Source of the DNA: Candidatus Heimdallarchaeota archaeon
Lineage (GTDB): Archaea > Asgardarchaeota > Heimdallarchaeia > Heimdallarchaeales > Kariarchaeaceae
Assembly (NCBI GenBank): GCA_026702845.1
Contig: JADCLS010000016.1
Span: 62,001 to 126,000, forward strand
Direction of reading: 5' to 3'
Length of the DNA stretch: 64,000 nucleotides
The translations under genes and the position numbers were made by a program. The notes under the pieces were generated by a model. The model saw only the letters and a list, made by a program, of their open reading frames with translations. It was not told the DNA's origin and searched no databases. Positions 18,141 through 27,908 of the stretch are shown piece by piece; the stretch's first letter is position 1; each line of letters starts with the position of its first letter.

Positions 18141-18373
18141 ATCATCAGTTGAGCATTGAATTATAAGAAAATTACAGCATGGATCTGTAAGAAAATGGTG
18201 AAATCAAATAATTATTCATCAGCTAATCTTTACCATTTATTTTATATCTGAATTAATATTCTATTAATTTGCACAGAATTTATTTCTTAGTCAAAATCTC
18301 ATGCATTTCTTCACTGAATTATGGAGAAGAATCAGAGAATTAAAGAGTTGAGTTCGCGATACCAAGAGTCATT

Positions 18374-19750
18374 ATGAGTAAGGACAAGGATAGCAAGAGG
18401 GGTAAACGAACCATTCTTTCTATTCTTGATGACATGGAAAATATTGATGATCTTGATGAAATTCTTAGCCTATCACAGGTGAATGAGAAGGTTAACATTG
18501 AGATCAAACCCTCCTCCAAGATTGAGGATTTCTTCAAAGTAGATCCTAGTATTGCAAAATCAGATCCCGAGGAGTATCGTCGGCAGATCCAGGAGCAGAA
18601 GGAACGGTACCTGGCTAAGATTCGCAAGAAAAAATATGACCGAACAGTGAAGCCACGGATAAATGTACGCCAGAAGCAAGAACAGGCAAAGCATAACATC
18701 CGTACCCTATTTGGGGACGAAATAAATAATTTTGAGGGTGATACAGATGAGCTGAAGAAATTAATCAAGCAGCGAAAAGAAGCATACATCAACAATATAC
18801 GTAAATCCAAGAGAGAAAAGGAAGAGGACCCTGCTGAGATGAAGAGCCACAAGGAATTAGATCCTTTCTCCGATTCCCTGTTCAATATGGATATTGCCAA
18901 ACTTAGGATGGAGCTGGATAACCGTAAGAAGGAATACAAAAAAACATTGAAATCAGGTAGGTTGGATGATTTTGCCAAGGATATCTCCTATCTGGAGGCT
19001 ATTCTTGTGGAGCTTTCCAATGCTCATGTGGAACTGATTGATTACAAACCCTCATTTATTTATCGTAGGATCAAGGGTCGACTGATGAACCTCAAACTTG
19101 ATACTCTTGAGGAGTATCTAGAGTATATTAAGACACATAAAGAAGAAATTGATGCCCTGAAGAAGAAACTAAGCATAAATGTCACAAAATTCTTCAGAGA
19201 TAGAGCAACATGGGATTATCTAGAAAAGGAAATCCTAACTAAGCTTATTATGAAGAATCCAACAGGGATACGTGCCTGGTCAGCAGCCGCAGCCATAGGA
19301 TCCGAGGCATATAGTATCGCCATGTTATTTGATAAGAAAAATTTCTCCAATGTGAGTATTATTGCCACGGATATCAATCCTAAATTGCTACAAAAGGCTA
19401 AGAAGGCCAGGTATGACCGGAGTTATCTATCAACCTTAGATGCTCAAGAGGTTATCCAATACTTTGATCATGATGATGGTGAATATACCGTTAAGATGCA
19501 ATATCGCAGCAAAGTACATTTCAGACAGCTTGATCTCCTCAAAGATAAATATCCTGACAAATTTGATATTGTGTTTGCTCGTAATATCTGGATCTATTTT
19601 GAGAATCCAGAAAAGGTATACATGAGGATGTATCATGCTATGAATCCAGGTGCATATCTCGTTCTGGGTGCAACAGAGAGCGTGCCTCAATCATTGAGGG
19701 AGAAATTCAAGCTAATATCCCCACGGTATCAAACCTACCAGAAAGCCTAA
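18374..19750 (+). CDS. CheR-like methyltransferase with long charged N-terminal extension
   Basis: A 458-aa protein. Residues 1-205 are highly charged and helical (many K, R, E, D), probably coiled coil, and are not part of normal CheR. The rest matches CheR: the N-terminal helical domain ending in SINVTKFFRD (about 273-282), then the SAM-binding fold with WSAAAAIGSEAYSIAM, IATDIN and FARNIWIYF, ending VLGATESV. CheR methylates glutamates on chemoreceptors. The usual GEEPYSIA motif is altered to GSEAYSIA, and no receptor or other chemotaxis gene is near, so another target is possible. Confidence 0.8.
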   Translation: MSKDKDSKRGKRTILSILDDMENIDDLDEILSLSQVNEKVNIEIKPSSKIEDFFKVDPSIAKSDPEEYRRQIQEQKERYLAKIRKKKYDRTVKPRINVRQKQEQAKHNIRTLFGDEINNFEGDTDELKKLIKQRKEAYINNIRKSKREKEEDPAEMKSHKELDPFSDSLFNMDIAKLRMELDNRKKEYKKTLKSGRLDDFAKDISYLEAILVELSNAHVELIDYKPSFIYRRIKGRLMNLKLDTLEEYLEYIKTHKEEIDALKKKLSINVTKFFRDRATWDYLEKEILTKLIMKNPTGIRAWSAAAAIGSEAYSIAMLFDKKNFSNVSIIATDINPKLLQKAKKARYDRSYLSTLDAQEVIQYFDHDDGEYTVKMQYRSKVHFRQLDLLKDKYPDKFDIVFARNIWIYFENPEKVYMRMYHAMNPGAYLVLGATESVPQSLREKFKLISPRYQTYQKA

Positions 19751-20019
19751 AGTATAATAAATTTTTGATGATGAAGCAAGGATCGCAATTCAATAATGCA
19801 ATTATTGAATTCTAGATCAAGATATTCCATTTCATCTGGGGAGAGTACTCTACTAGAATTGTAGCTGAACATAATCATCTGTGAAAATCGTTGCTCAAGG
19901 ATGGTAGATTGGAAATCATGCTTATCCGCAATTGAAATAATCAATTCAGAGATTACATCAAGAGTTTTATCGGATTTCTTAATTTCCACAATATCTGAGA
20001 TATAGACGTAGGATTTCAT
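19747..20019 (-). CDS. Hypothetical protein, 90 aa
   Basis: A 90-aa soluble protein (start MKSYVYISDIVEIKK) of mixed strand-helix character with no motif I recognise. ATG 20019 is chosen because a TATA-like GTTTATAAG lies about 27 nt upstream on the minus strand and AAGAGGT is close by; an in-frame ATG at 20040 lies too near the box. Its 3' end overlaps the convergent CheR-like gene by 4 nt. Confidence 0.55.
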   Translation of the reverse strand: MKSYVYISDIVEIKKSDKTLDVISELIISIADKHDFQSTILEQRFSQMIMFSYNSSRVLSPDEMEYLDLEFNNCIIELRSLLHHQKFIIL

Positions 20020-20227
20020 ATTATACCTCTTAGAGTTCATCTTATAAACAATTGAAGCACATTCCCTTCTGAATGTTTAGTAGCTTGCTGAATTCAAAGG
20101 ACTTTTAGGCTGATTCATCGATCTTAAATATGTCTGAAGCCATAGTTGATTTACCTGGCCGAAAACAGGTTCCCCAACCCATTACAATAGAAAAAACTGC
20201 TGCACAAAAATCAGGAGAATAAATAAG

Positions 20228-22375
20228 TTGAAAAAATACTATTCTATCGCATTAATTGCGATATTCTTACTCGCAGCAACTGCTCAGGTCTCACAGGCTC
20301 AGAGTAGTTATATCCAGACAAATTTCGAATTATATTACTACACCGAAGCTGGATCACGAAATACTGAGAGTGTTGCACTCTTTGTTAAACAATCTCTTGC
20401 CCCTCTAGGCATTGATGTGCGAATATTCGCCAAGCCATTTGGTCAGTTTGTCGGAGATCTACTACATGTATCATCCGGCCGGCCATTTGATTTGGCTCAT
20501 GTTAGATTTGGTGGTGGAACTCCCACACCTGATTTTGGATGGCATTATGCCTCAGATCAATACTTTGGCTACTATATGCTGCAACTAGCAGATGCTGATT
20601 GGCAGGCATGGCAGCTGGAAGACATTGGGTACACTCAGGAGGAGATTGATGACATGATCTATGATATAGATTATGAGATGGATATATCTGAGAGATTAGC
20701 CAAATATGAGGAATTCAATGATTTCTACTATAACTATCTGCTTTATGATCTGCCTCTCATCGCTCAGAACTTCCGCACAGCTATGTGGAGAGGATATGGT
20801 GGTCCAGAAAATGAATTATGGGATCCCCAAGAGGGAATTCTAACCTCTCGTGCACTAGGTGCAGTTTGGGAGCAAAATGAAGAGGGAAGAGATTCCAATA
20901 GCACTCACTTGAGGTTCTCTCAATCCACACCCAACCAATACATTTTGGATGGGTATCAATCTGATGATAATGCCCAGACAGCATTGTCACAAAATACACA
21001 GACCAATCTTATCAGCTATGATAGGTATAACAATCCACATCCTAACATTGCCTGGAATTATTTCCAGACCGAGGATGGAACCTATGATCATGATAATAAT
21101 GCAACCACTGAGGAGATCCCACTTCTTAGATTTACCTTCCTTTTCAGAGATGATGCTATGTGGGGGGCAACCACAGATTACGAGGGCAATGCAATTCCTG
21201 CAACCGCAGCTTCTGCAAGAGATATGGTTCTGGCCTTTGATTTGATGTCTACATTCATAGAATCAGATGCATATGATCTCAGTTTTGAAGGTGATTTTGC
21301 TGGAGTGGTAGATTATGAAGCTAGTACCACACTCTTCACTGATGATACTTTCAACATCTGGTATGATTCCCGTTTTGTTACACCTGATGATTACATCAAG
21401 TATGGTGCCTGGGTGGATGTCCTTCCCCATCATATTCTAGGTGGAAATCTTCATTATTACAATGAAACTGACGAAACTACAGTCATTAGCCCTGTAGAGG
21501 TAGGTATGCCCTTCAATCCCTGGGATTCACAAGAATGGAACCATTGGGAGACTCTTGAAGGTGTATCCCATGTGGGACCCTACAAGATGATGACGCTCAA
21601 GGAAGGAGAGTATTATAACTTCCGAGCAAGAGATGATTGGTACTTCCCCAATGAATGGGATGTTGAAACCTACTATGATTCAGCAGATGCTGAGATTCAA
21701 GCACTGGAAACAGCCTTTGATATAGATCTATCTATGTTTGCTCCCTTTGGTAATTATAATCAGGAAGCTTACTACTGGGCTTATGAAGGTACTGAGGAGA
21801 ATCATGTAAAACCAACGGATCAGGGTATTCTCACCTATGATACAGTTATCATAGAGGATATCAATGCAATACTCATTCAATTTGAGGCTGGATCTCTAGA
21901 CTCATTTGGATCAACAGCTCTTGGTGCAGAGCAGGTGGCTGCTCATGTTGATGATGAGAGATTTGTAGTGAAAACCATTGTACCTAATAGAGGTCCAGAA
22001 CTGCTTATATTCAACCTTCTGAATGATCATCTCAAGAAAATCAACGTGCGAAAGGCAATATCTCATGTATTAGACAGGGATACTGTGGTTCAGATTTATG
22101 ATGGTTTTGCCACTCCATGGTATAGCATCGCTTATCCCAATTCTGGTGAATTTGACAAGGTTCAGGCAGATCAACCCTATTCCTATGCTTCAGCCAGGGA
22201 TCTCATGAGATTGGAGGGATATGAGGCAGCTGAGAGCAATGAGATCGTACCTCAGGCAGATGTTCCTGATGTTGTTGATGTCGCCGGTGCACTCAGCATA
22301 CCCGGATTTGAATTATGGATGGCATTCCTATCAGGTATGATTATGATCCCCATTGCAAGAAGAAAATCCCAATGA
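20228..22375 (+). CDS. Family 5 extracellular peptide/solute-binding protein with C-terminal anchor
   Basis: A 715-aa secreted substrate-binding protein of the DppA/OppA (SBP_bac_5) type. Residues 1-26 are a signal peptide ending ...VSQAQS. The mature part shows the family features late in the sequence: NVRKAISHVLDRDTVVQ (about 615-631) and SYASARDLMRLEGY. The C-terminus has IPGFELWM, a hydrophobic helix and a basic RRK tail, like PGF-CTERM anchors processed by archaeosortases. TTG start with AGGAG 11 nt upstream. No permease or ATPase is adjacent; Dpp-like permeases at 30778-32406 and 37308-39807 could be partners. Confidence 0.85.
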   Translation: MKKYYSIALIAIFLLAATAQVSQAQSSYIQTNFELYYYTEAGSRNTESVALFVKQSLAPLGIDVRIFAKPFGQFVGDLLHVSSGRPFDLAHVRFGGGTPTPDFGWHYASDQYFGYYMLQLADADWQAWQLEDIGYTQEEIDDMIYDIDYEMDISERLAKYEEFNDFYYNYLLYDLPLIAQNFRTAMWRGYGGPENELWDPQEGILTSRALGAVWEQNEEGRDSNSTHLRFSQSTPNQYILDGYQSDDNAQTALSQNTQTNLISYDRYNNPHPNIAWNYFQTEDGTYDHDNNATTEEIPLLRFTFLFRDDAMWGATTDYEGNAIPATAASARDMVLAFDLMSTFIESDAYDLSFEGDFAGVVDYEASTTLFTDDTFNIWYDSRFVTPDDYIKYGAWVDVLPHHILGGNLHYYNETDETTVISPVEVGMPFNPWDSQEWNHWETLEGVSHVGPYKMMTLKEGEYYNFRARDDWYFPNEWDVETYYDSADAEIQALETAFDIDLSMFAPFGNYNQEAYYWAYEGTEENHVKPTDQGILTYDTVIIEDINAILIQFEAGSLDSFGSTALGAEQVAAHVDDERFVVKTIVPNRGPELLIFNLLNDHLKKINVRKAISHVLDRDTVVQIYDGFATPWYSIAYPNSGEFDKVQADQPYSYASARDLMRLEGYEAAESNEIVPQADVPDVVDVAGALSIPGFELWMAFLSGMIMIPIARRKSQ

Positions 22376-22435
22376 TTTGATAATCAATATACTATAACGC
22401 TAAATTATTAATAATATATCCACTATTGAAAAGTA

Positions 22436-22840
22436 ATGACAGATAACCCAAACACACTTGATGAATTCAAGGCATACCGAGAAAAGATGAATGATAAGAT
22501 ACTAGGGTCTGGTCATCTGGGAATCAGACGATTTTTTACTCTTGATACCAAGGCATTTCAACCCGGTGCATTGGATATGAAAACAAAGGAGTTACTGGGT
22601 CTTGTATCATCTATGGTTCTCCGCTGTGATGACTGCATAACCTATCATGTTATTCAATCTGTGATCGTTGGAGTGAGTGATGAGGAGATGTGGGAAGCAT
22701 TCAATATTGGTCTGCTTGTGGGGGGCTCCATTGTAATCCCACATCTACGTCGAGCAGTGGAACGACTGGAACAATGTAGACAGCTGGAAAAGAATGATCC
22801 CGATAGCCTTAGAATGCAAGCAGAATCACCTTATGATTAA
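22436..22840 (+). CDS. Carboxymuconolactone decarboxylase/AhpD-like protein
   Basis: A 134-aa helical protein of the CMD/AhpD superfamily. The redox or active-site motif is CDDCITYHV (about residues 62-70), preceded by KTKELLGLVSSMVLR and followed by GVSDEEMWEAFNIGLLVGG. AhpD-type members with CxxC reduce peroxidase partners; others act as decarboxylases. With both cysteines and the histidine present, a thiol-dependent peroxidase role is plausible, but no peroxiredoxin gene is near. TATA-like sequence at about 22410-22417 fits a leaderless message. Confidence 0.88.
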   Translation: MTDNPNTLDEFKAYREKMNDKILGSGHLGIRRFFTLDTKAFQPGALDMKTKELLGLVSSMVLRCDDCITYHVIQSVIVGVSDEEMWEAFNIGLLVGGSIVIPHLRRAVERLEQCRQLEKNDPDSLRMQAESPYD

Positions 22841-22875
22841 TATGTTAATAGTTTAAATGAGAATGAAATTAGTGC

Positions 22876-24030
22876 TTAGCTGAGGTAGAAATCATCTACC
22901 TCTATGAAACCATAACTGTTGAACAATCCGAGAGAAGCATTATTTTTCACCAATACATCTGCCTGTAGGAATTCCACCTGATGTTGCTCAAATTTCTCAA
23001 GCACCTCAGCCATAAGTGCCGATGAGTATTTCTTACCCCGTTGTCGGTGATGAATGCCAATTCCTGCAATCACACCTACTTTTTTATCAGCTGAGGATTC
23101 ATGATGCAGAATGGCATAACCTGAGGGTTGTTTCAGAATTCTCACAAGATACACATCTCGTGTCAAGTATTTATGTATATCATCATTAGATATCTGTTCA
23201 AATGGATCAACTGATGTTATGGCAATCTCATTATAAATATTTATGAATTCCTCAACCAGATGAGGCTTATCCTTTTTCACGGCTACTAGTTTCATCACAT
23301 TTCGTTTTGACCTAAGATACTCCTTTTTCTTCTTTACCCGTTCCTTGACTGTATTAAAAGGTGCCTCGAGAACAAGATAATGAAATCTTCGATTAATTCG
23401 ATTGCTTGCTTGATCAAAATTCTGTACTCCACGAGATATCAGTGAAGCCATGGGAATCATCTCCACCTCTTCTAGGTCTTTCTTTTCCACTCTCACCTCA
23501 ATTCTATCCTCAGTAATCTCTTCAATGAATTTCTCAGGAATGAGTAAATCATGATGATGATGCAGATGAACCTGCTCTAGTAGATGTTTAAATGCATTTT
23601 CTGCATTGACCACCACCGAAAAGCTTCCATCTGAATGAAAGATGAAATCCCTGATATGACCTAAACTCTCATCATTTCTATCCTTGACATCAAGTGTACA
23701 CATTTTACTGTACAGTAGAAGTGAACTGTCTGGTTCCCAGTTGGTATGTGTTGTCTCTAGATCCTCCTTTGGCACGGTGGAGTATATACTAGTCCCGATT
23801 TTTTCTCTATCCACAAGAGAAACAGGCAGAATCTCATCCACATCATCTCTGAGATGCATAGCCTCCATTTTTTCCTCCAAAAGGCTACCATATATGATAA
23901 AGGAATGAACGGATAATGTCTCTCTCTCAAAGAGCAGATCCCCTACGTGGCCTATCTTGTTATCATTTGAATCAATCACATCAATCTTCTTGAATTTTGA
24001 GAAGAATATACCTCTACCAATGTCCTTCAT
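22876..24030 (-). CDS. PRC-barrel (x2) - GNAT acetyltransferase fusion
   Basis: A 384-aa protein with an unusual order of domains. Residues about 8-75 (IDVIDSNDNKIGHVGDLLFE) and about 105-200 (LDVKDRNDESLGHIRDFIFH) look like two PRC-barrel domains, small beta folds found in RNA processing and photosystem proteins. The C-terminal 130 residues are a GNAT N-acetyltransferase, with GIGIHHRQRGKKYSSALMAEVL as the acetyl-CoA loop and NNASLGLFNSYGF near the end. A HHHH run occurs at about 157-160. Substrate unknown. The paired PRC domains may bind RNA or protein and direct the acetylation. Confidence 0.75.
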   Translation of the reverse strand: MKDIGRGIFFSKFKKIDVIDSNDNKIGHVGDLLFERETLSVHSFIIYGSLLEEKMEAMHLRDDVDEILPVSLVDREKIGTSIYSTVPKEDLETTHTNWEPDSSLLLYSKMCTLDVKDRNDESLGHIRDFIFHSDGSFSVVVNAENAFKHLLEQVHLHHHHDLLIPEKFIEEITEDRIEVRVEKKDLEEVEMIPMASLISRGVQNFDQASNRINRRFHYLVLEAPFNTVKERVKKKKEYLRSKRNVMKLVAVKKDKPHLVEEFINIYNEIAITSVDPFEQISNDDIHKYLTRDVYLVRILKQPSGYAILHHESSADKKVGVIAGIGIHHRQRGKKYSSALMAEVLEKFEQHQVEFLQADVLVKNNASLGLFNSYGFIEVDDFYLS

Positions 24031-24119
24031 GTTCTATTAAATAGAATAATATTGAGAGTGATAAAAGCCTGTTGAATGCTGAGACAGAAAAACTATACTT
24101 TCATGGAAGTATATTTCTT

Positions 24120-25007
24120 TCAGCACTTGTCACACAATGAGCATTGAGTACACTCAAGCTGGAAGGTTACATGGTGATACCCATGCTTTTTAGCTAGTTC
24201 TGTTGCATCTTCCAGGATCTCATTGTACCTGTTGAGGCTCTTTACATGGATGTGTGCAGTGATCAGATCAAACCCATCAGTTAATCTCCAGCCATGCAAG
24301 TCATAAATACCCATCACCTCTTCCAATTCTTCTATTTCATTCTTCAGGAGTTCTAGATCTGTTCCATGGGGTATGGCCTGTATTAGAATTCGAAGTGCAC
24401 GAATAGTAATGGATAAGCCACTTCGCAATACAAGCAGAGAAACGATGACAGAGACCACCAGATCCAGCCAGTAGGCTGAAAACCATATGATGCCCACCCC
24501 TGCGATAATAGCAGCTATTGATCCAAAGAGATCTGCCAAAATATGCTGGTAGGCCCCATCCACATTGATACTATGATCCTTTTCTTTATGGAGCAGCAGT
24601 ATTCCAAATATATTTACAAATAAGCCTATTACAGCAACGATGAGCATCATTGGTCCATCTACCACGAGTTCATCAAGAATAAATGTTCTCTCGATGGCCT
24701 CTTCTATGATAAAGATGGAGATGAACAGCAATGATAATCCATTGAATAAACCACTGAGTACCTCCACTCTACGCAATCCGAAAGTCATGGTAGATGTGGA
24801 TTTTTTGTGTGACACTCTGATCGCAATCACAGCAAGGAGTATGGAGAACACATCATTGAGCATATGACCGGCATCTGCCATGAGAGCTAGTGAATTAGCC
24901 AGAAATCCGACAACGAATTCAACTACCATAAAAACAGCTGTGATGATGAAGACCTTGGTTAGCTGAGCCTGTGGTAGATGAGAATGATCATCATGAGTGT
25001 GTGTCAT
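24120..25007 (-). CDS. Cation diffusion facilitator, zinc exporter
   Basis: A 295-aa CDF transporter that exports Zn(II) or a similar divalent metal in exchange for protons. It has a His-rich start (MTHTHDDHSH), six helices, and the two metal-site pairs H48/D52 (AGHMLND) in helix 2 and H155/D159 (HILAD) in helix 5, the zinc-type pattern. A cytosolic ferredoxin-like domain follows, ending in CTQCSLCDKC, a cysteine cluster that may bind metal. The neighbours on the same strand are unrelated in function. Confidence 0.92.
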   Translation of the reverse strand: MTHTHDDHSHLPQAQLTKVFIITAVFMVVEFVVGFLANSLALMADAGHMLNDVFSILLAVIAIRVSHKKSTSTMTFGLRRVEVLSGLFNGLSLLFISIFIIEEAIERTFILDELVVDGPMMLIVAVIGLFVNIFGILLLHKEKDHSINVDGAYQHILADLFGSIAAIIAGVGIIWFSAYWLDLVVSVIVSLLVLRSGLSITIRALRILIQAIPHGTDLELLKNEIEELEEVMGIYDLHGWRLTDGFDLITAHIHVKSLNRYNEILEDATELAKKHGYHHVTFQLECTQCSLCDKC

Positions 25008-25065
25008 TGCTTATATTCTGAACCTGTTAAGTATTAATAAAGAGATAGAAATGATTATGGAGTGC

Positions 25066-26991
25066 TTATCCTCGAATTACTTCCCGATAGAAAGCCAATT
25101 CTTCTAGGAAGGAATCCTTTCGGTTATTGATATTCCTGAATCCATGTCCTTCTCCTTCAAACTCAATTAGTTTGTGCTTTATGCCCTTCTCTTGTAACAC
25201 CTTGGCAATCTCCCTGGAATTCTCTGGATGTACTACCCGGTCATCCAAGCCATGAAATAGAATCATAGGTGTTTTCAGCTGATCAATATGGAACATGGGG
25301 GAACGTTCCTTATATGTTTCTTGGACTTCATCAGGCATTCCCCCGAAGAGGTACACACCATAATAGGCTTCGAATTTGTGATGTTCGAGTGCCATATTGA
25401 TCAAGGTGAACAGGTTACCAATACCGAAGTAGGATGCTCCTGCAGTGAAGAGATCTGGATACAGGGTGAGTGCACGTTGTACAGAGTATCCACCAGCTGA
25501 CCCACCGGAGATGAAAATCCTATCCGAGATCAGATCCTTCTGCTTGAAATACTCAATGGCATGGAAGAGATCCTCCATTTCAACAATTCCCCATTGGCCC
25601 TCGAGTTTATCCCTGTACCTTCTTCCATATCCAGTGGATCCCCTATGATCAAGGTCTATAATGGCGAAACCACTGGAGAGAATATACTGATACTGCATAC
25701 TCAACGCATTAGAAGTATTACCTGTGGGGCCTCCGTGTACTTGAACAAGTACTGGTGGTTTCTCACCATCCGGTGCCTTGTAAGAGGGATTACTGGGTGC
25801 ATAGTAATACAGATGCGCGGTATCTCCTCCCTTAGTGGGATAGGATAGGAATTCTGCCTCGATGAGGGGATATTCCTTATCATCAGCCTTAACGGAGTAG
25901 AGTACTTCAAAAGAATCCATGTCAATCCTGAGTATTTTAACGGCACTGTATGAGGTAGATGCAGAAACCAGCAACCCCTGTGATGTAACCTGAAAATTGC
26001 CAAGTATAGTATACTTTTCCAGTTCATATGGGGTCTCTTCGAGAGTGTTTGGATCAATACTGACCAATTTCTCCATACCTTTTCTGTTGAATTTCGCAAT
26101 AATCTTCCCTTCTGAATCGATATCAAGGATCTGATTACCAAGGCCCCACTGAGGCACACCATACTCTCTATCTGTGGCCTTAGTGATCGCTGAGACCTTA
26201 TCATAGGAGTATTTGTATATATTCCACCAATTTAGGGGATCATCATCCAGTTTCTGATAATAATCTGCGATGAAATAGATATTACCGTTTTTGTCAAAGA
26301 TATAATTACTGACTGATACCTTGGGTACATTGGTAATTAATTGAGGTGTATCGATTTGTAAGCTGTCTTCATTGAATGTAGCCTTGAAAAGCTGACAGCT
26401 CTCCCAGGGCATGAATGGTTTTTTCCATGCCATCCATGCCAAGGCTGATCCATGTATTTTGGGATCAGCATAGAAATCGTGTGATTCAGACAGGATGGTG
26501 GGTTCCCTTAACTCACCATCTAGTCTTAAACAAGCAATGTAGTTTTCATTCTCCCTATCAGCATATGCTTTCTCGTACACAAAAATCATGGTTTTTCCAG
26601 ATTCTGTTATGTTTGGGCAGGCGTATCTCCCTTTGGATCCATCAGAATTATTCTCAGGAGTAATGGCTCTGTATTCCTCCGTTTCCAGATCCAAACAATA
26701 GAGTCTTTGGTCCATGAGATTACTGAAATATAAGGTCTGTTTGAATACCGTGTAATTTTTCCCACCATACTCATGTACCATACTGCGTACATTCATCCCT
26801 TCTGGTGATACTTGCTTGATAATGCCATCTTGATACCTGTTGATGACAACTGTTCCATCTGCCTTGCTCTCCTGCCAGAATATAGCCGAGTCATTTGACT
26901 CAAAACTCGTATTTCTGATTGAATTCTTCTTTGCAAATACCTCATCCAAGGGAATTACTGATTCCCAGTCGAGATAAGATTTGATCTCCAT
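25066..26991 (-). CDS. S9-family prolyl oligopeptidase / acylaminoacyl peptidase
   Basis: A 641-aa serine peptidase with an N-terminal beta-propeller-like part (about 1-370) and a C-terminal alpha/beta-hydrolase. The triad is visible: S498 in GGSAGGY, D584 in HGLDDRVVHP, and H616 in GEGHGF. The oxyanion region HGGPTG is near residue 427. Such enzymes cleave short peptides or acylated amino acids in the cytosol; no signal peptide is present. A TATA-like box about 27 nt before the ATG suggests leaderless expression. Confidence 0.92.
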   Translation of the reverse strand: MEIKSYLDWESVIPLDEVFAKKNSIRNTSFESNDSAIFWQESKADGTVVINRYQDGIIKQVSPEGMNVRSMVHEYGGKNYTVFKQTLYFSNLMDQRLYCLDLETEEYRAITPENNSDGSKGRYACPNITESGKTMIFVYEKAYADRENENYIACLRLDGELREPTILSESHDFYADPKIHGSALAWMAWKKPFMPWESCQLFKATFNEDSLQIDTPQLITNVPKVSVSNYIFDKNGNIYFIADYYQKLDDDPLNWWNIYKYSYDKVSAITKATDREYGVPQWGLGNQILDIDSEGKIIAKFNRKGMEKLVSIDPNTLEETPYELEKYTILGNFQVTSQGLLVSASTSYSAVKILRIDMDSFEVLYSVKADDKEYPLIEAEFLSYPTKGGDTAHLYYYAPSNPSYKAPDGEKPPVLVQVHGGPTGNTSNALSMQYQYILSSGFAIIDLDHRGSTGYGRRYRDKLEGQWGIVEMEDLFHAIEYFKQKDLISDRIFISGGSAGGYSVQRALTLYPDLFTAGASYFGIGNLFTLINMALEHHKFEAYYGVYLFGGMPDEVQETYKERSPMFHIDQLKTPMILFHGLDDRVVHPENSREIAKVLQEKGIKHKLIEFEGEGHGFRNINNRKDSFLEELAFYREVIRG

Positions 26992-27138
26992 AACTGTCTA
27001 ATGAGGAATAGACATCTATATTTTTGCACAAGGCTTTCCAAGAGAATACCAATTTTCAGTTACTTTAGTGCATAGTATCGGTACCTGGATCTGCTATCAT
27101 ATCGATTGAGTTTTGAACTCATATTTACTATTGACGAT

Positions 27139-27762
27139 CTATCGTTCCAGTAGAGCTTCTAATAGATCCTCTACTCTCTGCATAGATTCCTTCAACTCCT
27201 TTATATCCCAGGCCATAAAATTGAGATGCTCACGTAAAGAGTACTCATGCTCTCGTTCCTCCAATTGTGATATTTCAAGGTCTTTAACCACCAACCCTCG
27301 TATCTCCGTGATTTTTAGCATACGATCAAATTTATTATCCTTGTGATACTTATCAATATACTCCTCAGCAGTGAGATCGATATTTGGTTTTTTATGTCTC
27401 TCTATTTTACAATTCATACAGATGAGTGCTGCATTATGCATTCGAAGTGGATACTTACTAATCGGCCTATTCAGGGTATCCACTAGCGATTCCTCTGGAT
27501 TAGTAAGCTGTTTCTTACAGAATATGCATGTAAACTGATCCCGTTTTGCCACAATATCGTGAACAGGCATGGCATTGATGTACACAGGTCGTTTACCAAC
27601 AATCTCAAAATACTTGTGATTTCTTCTGACCGTCTGAAGAATGCTATTGGCCTTGCCTTGAAGATCAGCAGCAATCTCATCAGCAGTCATGTAGATGTAG
27701 TGGTGTTTAATCAATACCTTGTAAATTTTTACAACCGCTTTGGGCATGTAATGAAAGCTCAT
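27139..27762 (-). CDS. Winged-helix plus HNH-like zinc-fold protein
   Basis: A 207-aa protein. Residues about 8-60 form a helix-turn-helix-like region (MTADEIAADLQGKANSILQTV). Residues about 75-125 carry an HNH-like zinc fold: RDQFTCIFC with two cysteines, VDTLNRPISKYP, and ICMNCKIERHKK with two more. In active HNH enzymes the motif after the first CxxC is VDHxxP; here the histidine is replaced (VDT), so nuclease activity is doubtful. The C-terminus is a charged coiled coil. A TATA-like TTTTAAATA about 25 nt upstream supports the start. Confidence 0.6.
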   Translation of the reverse strand: MSFHYMPKAVVKIYKVLIKHHYIYMTADEIAADLQGKANSILQTVRRNHKYFEIVGKRPVYINAMPVHDIVAKRDQFTCIFCKKQLTNPEESLVDTLNRPISKYPLRMHNAALICMNCKIERHKKPNIDLTAEEYIDKYHKDNKFDRMLKITEIRGLVVKDLEISQLEEREHEYSLREHLNFMAWDIKELKESMQRVEDLLEALLER

Positions 27763-27867
27763 ATTATATTAAATATTGATTTGCTATTTAAAATGACTCT
27801 TAAATGACATATAAATGACTTTTTTTACTTCCATATTTTTCTCTTTTTCCACCAGCTTATTTTCACG

Positions 27868-27898
27868 ATACCCAAAAGGTATTTGAATAGTATACCTT
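27868..27898. promoter_or_regulatory. Repeated ATACC/GGTAT half-sites before tldD
   Basis: GATACC (27868-27873), AAGGTAT (27876-27882) and ATACCTT (27892-27898) form overlapping inverted repeats directly before the tldD ATG at 27909. They would sit on or next to the transcription start, where a repressor could act. Confidence 0.3.
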
Positions 27899-27908
27899 GC
27901 ATGTAGCT

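Noticed and set aside
18141..18373. Fluoride riboswitch before crcB
   Set aside because: No crcB-motif core is visible, and the TATA box about 25 nt before the ATG leaves no leader for it.
18340..18978. 212-codon frame on the minus strand
   Set aside because: Lies fully antisense to the CheR-like gene, and is Ser/Arg/Leu-rich as expected of a shadow of its Lys/Glu-rich coding region.
20130..20222. 30-codon frame ending just before the solute-binding protein gene
   Set aside because: Its ATG is within a TATA-like box (CTTAAATATG) that more likely serves the SBP gene; no start signal of its own.
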